This document shows positions 1 to 6,260 of a stretch of 12,019 nt of DNA, in pieces. The position numbers were made by a program, and so were the translations under genes. The stretch lies in NCBI GenBank assembly GCA_002363575.1, contig DEWI01000026.1, positions 1 through 12,019 of the forward strand, in the 5' to 3' direction. The stretch comes from Verrucomicrobia bacterium UBA3214. GTDB lineage: Bacteria > Verrucomicrobiota > Kiritimatiellia > RFP12 > UBA1067. Every line of letters begins with the position of its first letter. Within the stretch, counting starts at the first letter, position 1. The notes below the pieces were generated by a model. The model worked only from the letters and a program-made list of their open reading frames with translations, did not search any database and had not been told where the DNA came from.

Positions 1-20
1 GAGCATGCGAAGCATGCGGA

Positions 21-74
21 ACCCCCGGTATTGGCACAATATTGAATCGAACCCCGAAGGGGTGGTACAAATGC
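21..74 (+). repeat. Direct repeat copy 1 (about 54 bp)
   Basis: This begins ACCCCCGGTA, continues through CAATATTGAA and then ACCCCGAAGGGGTGG. The second copy lies at 166-219; 45 of the first 50 positions match, and the copies start 145 bp apart. The core is itself a hairpin with a GAA loop. Confidence 0.8.
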
Positions 75-94
75 TCCGAGGATATCGCAACGCC

Positions 95-117
95 CATTGT
101 GCCACCCCTTCGGGGTT
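95..117 (-). repeat. Inverted copy of the repeat core (23 bp, perfect)
   Basis: The reverse complement of 95-117 is identical to 195-217, containing ACCCCGAAGGGGTGGCACAA. The two copies could form a long stem across about 77 bp, in competition with the local GAA-loop hairpins. Confidence 0.85.
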
Positions 118-138
118 TGTGCGTTCTTCGAACGCATC

Positions 139-173
139 CCGGGGGTTGCGCGCGCGTTGCGCGCAACCCCCGG
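139..173. terminator. Strong 15-bp GC-rich hairpin, possible terminator
   Basis: Arm 139-153 (CCGGGGGTTGCGCGC) pairs perfectly with arm 159-173, leaving a five-base loop GCGTT at 154-158. It lies about 60 bp beyond the stop codon of the minus-strand DinG gene, the last gene of the gene string. No run of T follows it on either strand, so it is not a classical intrinsic terminator. It could still stop or pause polymerase or protect the 3' end of the transcript. It may equally be one more member of the repeat cluster. Confidence 0.4.
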
Positions 174-219
174 TAGCGGCGCAATATTGAACCGAACCCC
201 GAAGGGGTGGCACAATGCG
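166..219 (+). repeat. Direct repeat copy 2 (about 54 bp)
   Basis: Second copy of the unit at 21-74, with five mismatches in the first 50 positions. Its 195-217 segment is also present as a perfect 23-bp inverted copy at 95-117, so the region holds three occurrences of the core, two in one orientation and one reversed. Confidence 0.8.
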
Positions 220-233
220 CGACGGCGTGGGCA

Positions 234-2564
234 CTATGTGGCTTGGAGGAAGAAATCGCGCGCCATGGCCACAAGCGTCTCTTGATCGGGAATCGCATGC
301 GTCGTCGCCGGTATGGCGTGACGGAACGAAGCGCCGTAATTCTTCGTGACGATTCGCGGGTCGGTGATAACGACGATGCCGCGATCGGCCTTGGATCGTA
401 TCAAGCGCCCGAAGCCCTGGCGGAATTTTATCACCGCCTCCGGGAGGTAGTAGTCGCGGAAGGCGCTCCCGCCGTCGCGCTCGATTTTCTCGCTTCGCGC
501 TTCGACGATGGGATCGGCGCGCTGCGCGAACGGCAGACGCGCAATCACGACGCAACTAAGCGCTTCTCCGGCGATATCCACGCCTTCCCAAAACGACGAC
601 GCGCCGAATACGACTGTATTCAGCTGCGAAGAGCGCAGTTCGGCCGTCATAGCCTCCCTGCCCATGCCTTCGCCTTGGACGAGAATGCGCACGCCGCGCT
701 CCTCCAGAGGCTCGCGCGAAAACGCGGCGACGCGCCGCATCATCTCATAGCTCGTGAAAAGAACGAGCGCGCGCCCGCGCGTGACTTCGAAAAGACGCCC
801 GGCGAGCGCGGCGAGCCGCTCGGCATACGCCGCCGGATCGGCGGCGGGATCGGGCATGTCCGAAGGCGCCAGCACAAGCGCCTGGCGAAGATAATCAAAC
901 GGGCTGGCGGCCGTGACGGCGCGAAAGCGCTCCACGCATCCCAGCCTGCGCATCATGTAGCGGAAATCGCTGCCGACGCGCAGCGTCGCGGATGACAGGA
1001 TCACGGAGTCCTTCTGCTTGTAGAGAAGCTTTTCGAGCGCTTCCGCCACGCTGAGCGGGGCGGCGACGAGGCGGACGTACGAATGCCTGTTCTCGCGCTG
1101 CACCTTCTCCGCCCAGTACGCATAGCCGTCGTCCTCGCCGTCTATCACGAAAGCCGCGTCCGTGGCGAAAGCGACAAGCGAAGCGGCGGCGAGGTTGAGC
1201 TGCGCGACGAGGTCGGCGAAGTTCGCCGCCTGCTCGCCGGCGGCGGTTTTGTCGGCGAGCGCGTCGCGGATGCCGTGGAGGATATTGACGAGTTCGGCGA
1301 GCGCTTGCTCGAGGCGGCTTTGCGCATCGCGCAGCGCGCTTTCGTCCCATACGGCGGGATCGAGCGGCGCGAAAAGCGAATTGAGCGAATACTGGCGTTG
1401 CAGCTTTCCGGAAGCGTCGGCCACGCAGCGATACCGGCAGACATCGCGGCGCGGGGCCACCTCGAGAAGGCGCCACGCGCTGTCGAAAAACGCATCGGCG
1501 GCGTTGACGGCGCGGACGAGCGCGCTTGTCGCCTCCGCCAGCAATTTCTGGAGCTGCTGGGCGACGGCGGGATGCAGCGCGCCCTTCATCGCAACGCGCG
1601 AGACATTGGCGAGAATGCCGCGCTGGCGCGCCGTGGCCGCGCCTCTGGAAGAGCGCGAGCGTCTTGCGAGGCGATTGAGAATCCGCGAAAGCTGCGGCAT
1701 CGAAAGTTCGCGCGCGAGCTGGTCGGTCGCGATGTCTTCGAGCTTGTGCGCCTCGTCGAGGACGAGCTGGGAATACGGTGGGAGAAGCGCGTAATCGCCC
1801 GACGCGGCGGCTTCGGCGATGACGAGCGAATGGTTGGCGACGACGAGATCGGCCTCGCGGGCTTTGCGCCGCGCGCGATACACGAAGCATCGCGAATAGA
1901 ACTGGCAATGCCTGCCCGGGCACTCCTCGGCAGGGCAGACGAGGAGGTTGCGCGGAAGCCCTTCGTAGAAATCAAGATCGCCATCCGGCGTGGAGCGCAG
2001 CCACTCGATGAAATGCGGCATCTGCTCCTGCTCCTCGCGCGCCATCGTCCAATAGCCGGGCTCGAAGAATTCCGCGACCGCGCGCAGGCAAAGGTAGTTC
2101 GAGCGCCCTTTCAGCAGCGCGACGCGATATTCCTTCCCTTCGGGCAGAACGTCCTTCAGCGCCTCGAGCGCCAGCGGAATATCCTTCTGCATCAGCTGCG
2201 ACTGCAAATTGCGCGTGGCCGTGGAAACGACGACGCACGCATCGTTCTGCGCGCTCCAGAAGATGGACGGCACGAGATATGCGAGCGACTTGCCGACGCC
2301 CGTTCCCGCCTCGACCATGAGATTCTCGCGCGCGTTGTACGCTCCGGCGATCGCGCGAAGCATCGCTATCTGCCCCGGACGCTCTTCGTAGGACTCGAGA
2401 GCGCCGAAAACCCCGCCGCGCGACAACGCGCGCGCGGCGCGTTCGACGTCGAGCGGCGAACAATCCTCGTGGGCGACGGCGTGGCACTCGCGCGGCGCCT
2501 CGCGGCTCTCGGGGAGGAATTGCGCCCACGCGGGGTTGTCGATAAACTCGCCGGGGGAAATCAT
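234..2564 (-). CDS. dinG: DinG/XPD-family iron-sulfur ATP-dependent DNA helicase
   Basis: A 776-residue superfamily 2 helicase of the DinG (XPD-like) type, expected to unwind DNA 5' to 3' and to act in repair or in clearing unusual DNA structures. Walker A reads EAGTGVGKS (about 85-93). The DEAH box is at 270-273 (VLDEAH). Later motifs include SSATLRVGS and, near the C-terminus, FWEGVDI and QGFGRLIRS, the arginine-finger region. Four cysteines fit the iron-sulfur cluster: C159, then C215, C220 and C226, with the x4/x5 spacing of E. coli DinG; C210 is an extra cysteine. No exonuclease domain precedes the helicase. The ATG at 2564 is the only ATG start that keeps the N-terminus, but it has no clear Shine-Dalgarno sequence. 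It is the last gene of the minus-strand string, 77 bp after the HIT gene. Confidence 0.93.
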   Translation of the reverse strand: MISPGEFIDNPAWAQFLPESREAPRECHAVAHEDCSPLDVERAARALSRGGVFGALESYEERPGQIAMLRAIAGAYNARENLMVEAGTGVGKSLAYLVPSIFWSAQNDACVVVSTATRNLQSQLMQKDIPLALEALKDVLPEGKEYRVALLKGRSNYLCLRAVAEFFEPGYWTMAREEQEQMPHFIEWLRSTPDGDLDFYEGLPRNLLVCPAEECPGRHCQFYSRCFVYRARRKAREADLVVANHSLVIAEAAASGDYALLPPYSQLVLDEAHKLEDIATDQLARELSMPQLSRILNRLARRSRSSRGAATARQRGILANVSRVAMKGALHPAVAQQLQKLLAEATSALVRAVNAADAFFDSAWRLLEVAPRRDVCRYRCVADASGKLQRQYSLNSLFAPLDPAVWDESALRDAQSRLEQALAELVNILHGIRDALADKTAAGEQAANFADLVAQLNLAAASLVAFATDAAFVIDGEDDGYAYWAEKVQRENRHSYVRLVAAPLSVAEALEKLLYKQKDSVILSSATLRVGSDFRYMMRRLGCVERFRAVTAASPFDYLRQALVLAPSDMPDPAADPAAYAERLAALAGRLFEVTRGRALVLFTSYEMMRRVAAFSREPLEERGVRILVQGEGMGREAMTAELRSSQLNTVVFGASSFWEGVDIAGEALSCVVIARLPFAQRADPIVEARSEKIERDGGSAFRDYYLPEAVIKFRQGFGRLIRSKADRGIVVITDPRIVTKNYGASFRHAIPATTHAIPDQETLVAMARDFFLQAT

Positions 2565-2641
2565 CGCAATCGGGCGTCCGCGCCGTCGCCGGCGCGCCGC
2601 ATGGCGTGCGCGCAGGGGGATCGGCGCGTCCGCGCTGGGCG

Positions 2642-3046
2642 TCAGGCGAGTTTCAATTTTGCCGCGAGCTTTTCGAGCGCCGCCATATCGGCCTTGCGGC
2701 TGACGAAAGAAAGTCCGTCGCCGGCGCGGCGCGGAATGATATGGAAGTGGATGTGCCTAACGGTCTGGCCGGCGGCTTCGCCGTTGTTCTGCAAGATATT
2801 GCAGCCATCCGCGCCTAGCGTCTTAACGATATGCGCGGCGACGGCTTTGACGCGCTGTACGAGCGCGGCAAGCATCTCGTCGGGCGTATCGAAGAGGCCC
2901 TGCGAATGCGCCTTCGGGATGACGAGCGCATGGCCCTCGGACATGGGGTTTATGTCGAGGTACGCGAGAACGAGATCGTCCTCGTAAATCTTGAACGAAG
3001 GGATTTCGCCAGCGGCGATCGCGCAGAAGATGCAGTCGTTTTTCAT
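2642..3046 (-). CDS. HIT-family (histidine triad) nucleotide hydrolase
   Basis: A 134-residue protein of the Hint branch of the HIT superfamily. These enzymes hydrolyse nucleoside phosphoramidates and related nucleotide conjugates in the cytoplasm. It opens MKNDCIFCAI, with the CxxC (C5, C8) typical of zinc-binding family members. DINPMSEGHALVIPKAH follows at about 31-47, and the histidine triad HIHFHIIPR lies at 98-106. The length matches the family. The frame stays open upstream to an ATG at 3097, but homologues begin at the MKxDCIFC segment, so 3046 is chosen; the ribosome site there is weak. It sits 55 bp after the HNH gene and 77 bp before the DinG gene. The physiological substrate cannot be read from the sequence. 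Confidence 0.93.
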   Translation of the reverse strand: MKNDCIFCAIAAGEIPSFKIYEDDLVLAYLDINPMSEGHALVIPKAHSQGLFDTPDEMLAALVQRVKAVAAHIVKTLGADGCNILQNNGEAAGQTVRHIHFHIIPRRAGDGLSFVSRKADMAALEKLAAKLKLA

Positions 3047-3101
3047 ATCGCTTTGATGATTTTGTTTCGGGTTGCCGGGAGATTGGCGAGCGCGCATGCG
3101 G

Positions 3102-3392
3102 TCACTCGCCCAGGCGCGCGAGGATCATTTCCGCCGGCGTAAGGCACTTCTTTTCGTTGTTGCACTCCTTGCAGCACGGCACGCAGTTGCCGCGCGTGGA
3201 TTTGCCGCCGCGCGCTACGGGAATCACGTGATCCATGGTCAGATTCGCGGCGCCGACATTCTTTCCGCAATAGTGGCAGACGCCCTTCTGGAGATGCGCG
3301 CGCCACCAGTCCGTCGCGCGCAGCGCGCGCGCCTTTTCGCGCTCGCGGCGTATGTGCGCCTGGTCGGCGGTTATGAAGAAATCATCGTCCAT
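3102..3392 (-). CDS. Small HNH endonuclease-like protein
   Basis: A 96-residue protein made almost entirely of one HNH (beta-beta-alpha metal) domain after a basic helical N-terminus. CHYCG (C39, C42) and C74/C77 (CKEC) form the structural zinc site. The active core reads LTMDHVIPVARGGKST (51-66), with D54 and H55, followed by N69 and the CNNEK segment (N78). Such proteins nick or cut DNA, but many stand-alone copies on chromosomes have no assigned role. A GGAGG lies about 9 bases before the ATG, supporting this start. It lies 18 bp after the glycosyltransferase and is probably co-transcribed with it. No intron, intein or methyltransferase is adjacent, so a homing or restriction role is not indicated. 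All family residues appear intact. Confidence 0.88.
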   Translation of the reverse strand: MDDDFFITADQAHIRREREKARALRATDWWRAHLQKGVCHYCGKNVGAANLTMDHVIPVARGGKSTRGNCVPCCKECNNEKKCLTPAEMILARLGE

Positions 3393-3410
3393 CGCATTCC
3401 CCCTCCGGCA

Positions 3411-5240
3411 TCAGAGATGATCCTTGCCGATGAATTCGCATGGCGCTTTGGATGCGCAAAGCCCTTGCAGGAATCTGATCCCATACACGACGTGCGACGC
3501 GAAAACCCCTGCCGCGGAAATCAGCCACGCCGCAGGGTTGAACGAAAACGTCGTGGCGAGGACGAGCGCGAAATACGCCGCGTACGGCAATGCCGCGAAC
3601 GACGCCGCCAGGCGCAAAGCGCGGATGTCGGACGCGAAAGCCGCGATCGCCAGCGCGCCCGCGACGAAAAGCCCCGCGACGAACAGCGAGGGAATGAAGT
3701 AACCGGGATGGAGCGAATTCGAAGGAAAGCGCTTGCAGAAGTATCCGCGGTGGAAGGCGTAGCGGCCGAGCTGGCGGAGGTGCGGACCGAAGAGCGCGCG
3801 GCGGTGGTGGTGGACCACGACCCACGGATCATAGACGATGCGCTTGCCCGAATCGACTATGTCCTTGCAGAGAAGCGTGTCTTCGCCGGGCCAGAAGTCG
3901 GTGCGGTAGCCGCCGATCTTTTCCAGCAGACTGCGGCGCACGAAAAGATTGCAGGATGGGTAGTCATCGACATCGCGGCGGATTCCGCCTGCCTTGTAGC
4001 GGTAGCGATAGTTGCCGGAGACGAGCAGGTTGTCGTACACGCGCCCGCCGAGTCTGGCGAGAAAACCATCGCCGGGCGGCGTGACGCCCGGCCCGCCGAC
4101 GGCGCCGATGTCGTCTGCGGAGAAATACTTGACCGCGTATTCGAGCCAATGCGAATCGGCGTAGGCGTCGTCGTCGATAAAGGCGACGATTTCGCCGCGC
4201 GCCCTGCGAATGCCCTCGTTGCGCTTCTCCGCCGGGCGCACTTTGCCGGTGGGGATTACGCATATGCGGCCGCCAGCATCGTCGTCGAGCGCGAATTCCT
4301 CGTCGGGCAGGACAATCGCTTCCCAGCGATGGTAGGTCTGCGCGGCGAGGGACTCCAGGCACTCGCGAAGATACGCGCAGCAATTCGGGCACGGTATCAC
4401 CACGCTGACGAGCGGCTCGGCGGCGAGCGGCGGCGGCACCTCGACGTGATTGTAATACTTCAGAATCCGCAGACGGTAGAAGACCGCGAGAGTATCGAGC
4501 GCCATCGCGCGCACCGTCGATGCCTTCAACGCCCCGAATTTGTCGCCGAAGCGAATGACGACGGGCGCTTCGGCAATTTTAGCGCCGCGCGAATGCGCGA
4601 TCGCAAGAAGCTCGAGATCGAATGCGTACGTCTTGACGAGCATGCGCTCCAGCGCTTCGCCCAGCACTTTGCGCTTGAAGAGCTTCATGCCCGTCTGCGT
4701 ATCGGTGATCGGCAGGCCGATGAAGAACCGCACGAGCGTGAAATACACGAAGCTGACGATCCGGCGGTGCCATGGATACTGCAGCACGCTGCGGGGATGG
4801 CGCTTGGAGCCGATCACGACATCCGCGCCGGTGCGCGCCATCGCCTCGAAGAACCGCGGCGTCTGCTTCGGATGGATATCGAGGTCGCCGTCGAGAAGCA
4901 TGACGAATGCGCCGCTCGACGCGGCGAAGCCGGCGCGCAGCGCCGCGCCCTTCCCGCCGTTGCGCTCGAGAAGCACCGCCTTGAAAGCGACGTGCGGCCA
5001 GCGGCCGGCGTTCTCGCGCTCGAAACGCTCCAGCTCCGCGCGCGTGGCGTCCGCGGAGCCGTCGTCCACAGCGACAAGTTCGACGGGGAAACCGTGGCGC
5101 TCGAAAAGCTCCGCCGTCGTCTCGAGATTCCCGGCGATCTCCGCGCCGAGATTGTACGCGGGCAAGACGACGCTCAGGCGCGAACCTCCGAGCATCTCCG
5201 CGGCCTGCGCCCAGAGCTTTCTCAATTTCACGTCTTGCAT
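3411..5240 (-). CDS. Two-domain GT2 glycosyltransferase with C-terminal membrane segments
   Basis: A 609-residue fusion of two family-2 (GT-A) glycosyltransferases. Domain 1 (about 21-265) resembles dolichyl/polyprenyl-phosphate glucosyl- or mannosyltransferases (ALG5/DPM1 type). It has LSVVLPAYN, VDDGS (58-62), RNGGKGAALRAG, the metal-binding DGD (118-120) and TDTQTGMKLFKR. Domain 2 (about 277-515) has VSVVIPCPN, the DDD motif (356-358), SCNLFVRRS and the catalytic-base region WPGEDT (450-455). Three hydrophobic segments follow at about 515-592, so the protein is probably anchored in the inner membrane with both catalytic domains in the cytoplasm. A GTG at 5264 would overlap the exbD stop as GTGA and add eight residues. 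The ATG at 5240 sits 14 bases after AGGA. Both starts are possible. Sugar and acceptor are unknown. Confidence 0.88.
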   Translation of the reverse strand: MQDVKLRKLWAQAAEMLGGSRLSVVLPAYNLGAEIAGNLETTAELFERHGFPVELVAVDDGSADATRAELERFERENAGRWPHVAFKAVLLERNGGKGAALRAGFAASSGAFVMLLDGDLDIHPKQTPRFFEAMARTGADVVIGSKRHPRSVLQYPWHRRIVSFVYFTLVRFFIGLPITDTQTGMKLFKRKVLGEALERMLVKTYAFDLELLAIAHSRGAKIAEAPVVIRFGDKFGALKASTVRAMALDTLAVFYRLRILKYYNHVEVPPPLAAEPLVSVVIPCPNCCAYLRECLESLAAQTYHRWEAIVLPDEEFALDDDAGGRICVIPTGKVRPAEKRNEGIRRARGEIVAFIDDDAYADSHWLEYAVKYFSADDIGAVGGPGVTPPGDGFLARLGGRVYDNLLVSGNYRYRYKAGGIRRDVDDYPSCNLFVRRSLLEKIGGYRTDFWPGEDTLLCKDIVDSGKRIVYDPWVVVHHHRRALFGPHLRQLGRYAFHRGYFCKRFPSNSLHPGYFIPSLFVAGLFVAGALAIAAFASDIRALRLAASFAALPYAAYFALVLATTFSFNPAAWLISAAGVFASHVVYGIRFLQGLCASKAPCEFIGKDHL

Positions 5241-5260
5241 CGCTCGAGCGGATGTCCTTT

Positions 5261-5671
5261 TCACTCCCCGGCCGTCGCCAGCGAGAAATTCCACACGCCG
5301 GCGCCGCGGCATGCGTCGATCACGGCGACGAGCGCTTCATAGCTCGTCTCGCGATCCGCGCGGATGATTACCGCCTGGCCGGGATAGTAGCGCGCGATCT
5401 TCGCGAGCCTGTCGTGAAGCTGCATGAGCGAGACATCCGCGCCATTGACGCGCACCGTGCCGTCCTTGGCGACATTGGCGACGATTTCCCCCGGCAGGCG
5501 ATCCGGCTCCTCCGCGCTTGTCGCCGTCGGCAGCTGGATGTTTATTTCCGATTCCCACTGGGAATACACGCTCGCCGTGACGAAGAAACACAGAAGCAGA
5601 AAGATCACGTCGAGCATCGACGTGAGCGCGAGGACGGGCGCGCGGCTCTTGCGCTCAACGGCGAATTTCAT
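5261..5671 (-). CDS. ExbD/TolR-family proton-channel partner
   Basis: A 136-residue biopolymer-transport protein. A short basic cytoplasmic start (MKFAVERKSR) is followed by one membrane helix, LTSMLDVIFLLLCFFVTAS (about 17-35), carrying the conserved proton-path aspartate D21. A periplasmic domain of about 100 residues contains VRVNGADVSLMQLHDRL and VIIRADRETSYEALVAVIDACRGAG, a classic ExbD/TolR ending. With ExbB it converts proton flow into mechanical work on an envelope partner. GGAGAGGG lies just before the ATG, inside the end of exbB, and the two genes overlap by 17 bp, which suggests translational coupling. No TonB, TolA, TolB or Pal gene is in the window, so the energised partner is unknown. 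Confidence 0.93.
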   Translation of the reverse strand: MKFAVERKSRAPVLALTSMLDVIFLLLCFFVTASVYSQWESEINIQLPTATSAEEPDRLPGEIVANVAKDGTVRVNGADVSLMQLHDRLAKIARYYPGQAVIIRADRETSYEALVAVIDACRGAGVWNFSLATAGE

Positions 5672-6146
5672 CTGCCCTCTCCTCGAGTTCGGCGATGCGA
5701 CGCGCGGCGCGGCGCCGGAAAATCGCGTGGAAAAGCAGCGCCGGTATGGCTACGACGAGACCGAATATCGTGGTGACGATCGCTTGCGAGACGCCCTGCG
5801 CGAGCACGAGCGGCTTCGCGCCGGCGGTGACGTCGGCGGCGATGCCGCCGAACGCCTGGAACATGCCGAGCACCGTGCCGAGCAGGCCGACGAGCGGCGC
5901 GATCGCCGCAATGTCCGCAAGCCAATCCACCGAAGCCATGAGCGAGGCGGCGATGCGGCCGCCTTCGGCGGAGGGGTCGGCGGACGCGCGCAATCTGCTC
6001 AAGCCCTCTTCGATCACGGCGCCGCGGCGCTGCGAAACCCAGAGATAGAGAACCATCGTCAATTCCATGACCGAGAAAAACGCCAGCACCCACATCAAGG
6101 GGCCGCCGTAATTCCACGCCTGCTCGAAAGTAATAGTCGTATTCAT
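5655..6146 (-). CDS. Short MotA/TolQ/ExbB-family proton channel protein
   Basis: A 163-residue inner-membrane protein with three hydrophobic segments: about 15-37, 74-101 (IAPLVGLLGTVLGMFQAFGG, the family signature) and 117-143 (GVSQAIVTTIFGLVVAIPALLFHAIF). It ends in a charged cytoplasmic tail rich in R and E. It forms the channel pore around ExbD. It is clearly shorter than E. coli ExbB (244 residues), mostly because the cytoplasmic loop between helices 1 and 2 is only about 36 residues. Because the family core is intact, it is a compact variant and not a fragment. The ATG at 6146 has no good Shine-Dalgarno, but there is no earlier in-frame start close by. It follows purH by 114 bp and overlaps exbD by 17 bp. 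Confidence 0.9.
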   Translation of the reverse strand: MNTTITFEQAWNYGGPLMWVLAFFSVMELTMVLYLWVSQRRGAVIEEGLSRLRASADPSAEGGRIAASLMASVDWLADIAAIAPLVGLLGTVLGMFQAFGGIAADVTAGAKPLVLAQGVSQAIVTTIFGLVVAIPALLFHAIFRRRAARRIAELEERADEIRR

Positions 6147-6260
6147 CGCGAAGGACTTGTGGAGGTTGCTTCTAAACGAGGTTTTGCGGAAGAGCCGGGA
6201 GGAGAGCGGCGCAAAGCGCTTGCCTGCCTTGGCTCCCTCTCGCGGCCTCCTTGGGATATA

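Larger units (their letters stand above)
1..233. repeat. Intergenic cluster of GAA/TTC-loop hairpin repeats
   Basis: This stretch downstream of the DinG gene has no credible gene and consists mostly of perfect short hairpins. Four share a three-base GAA or TTC loop. They are GCATGC-GAA-GCATGC (3-17), ACCCC-GAA-GGGGT (51-63, again at 197-209), its reverse complement ACCCC-TTC-GGGGT (104-116), and GCGTTC-TTC-GAACGC (121-135). A larger hairpin lies at 139-173. The pattern resembles REP-like or other interspersed intergenic repeats, but I do not recognise a named family. Two small open frames that cross it are only by-products of the repeats. Confidence 0.75.

Noticed and set aside
21..219. CRISPR array
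   Set aside because: There are only two direct copies plus one inverted copy, with no regular spacers and no cas genes nearby.
5..285. Two short plus-strand open frames in the repeat region
   Set aside because: They run through the hairpin repeats, encode the repeat in different frames and have no ribosome site.
234..3392. Defence island or type IV CRISPR (CasDinG) association
   Set aside because: DinG here has the full iron-sulfur housekeeping form, and there are no Cas, restriction, toxin or phage genes in the window.
3102..3392. HNH as a homing endonuclease of an intron or intein
   Set aside because: It is a free-standing gene with its own ribosome site, and no neighbouring gene is interrupted.
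1083..5342. Long plus-strand open frames of 634 and 756 codons opposite dinG, the HIT and HNH genes and the glycosyltransferase
   Set aside because: They are antisense to genes with clear family motifs, are rich in arginine and alanine, and show no recognisable domain. In GC-rich DNA the antisense of a strongly biased gene often lacks stop codons.
6147..6260. Promoter or small RNA between purH and exbB
   Set aside because: Only a small hairpin (6209-6219) is visible, with no -10 element of the kind seen elsewhere in the window; the gap is better read as an untranslated stretch inside a gene string.
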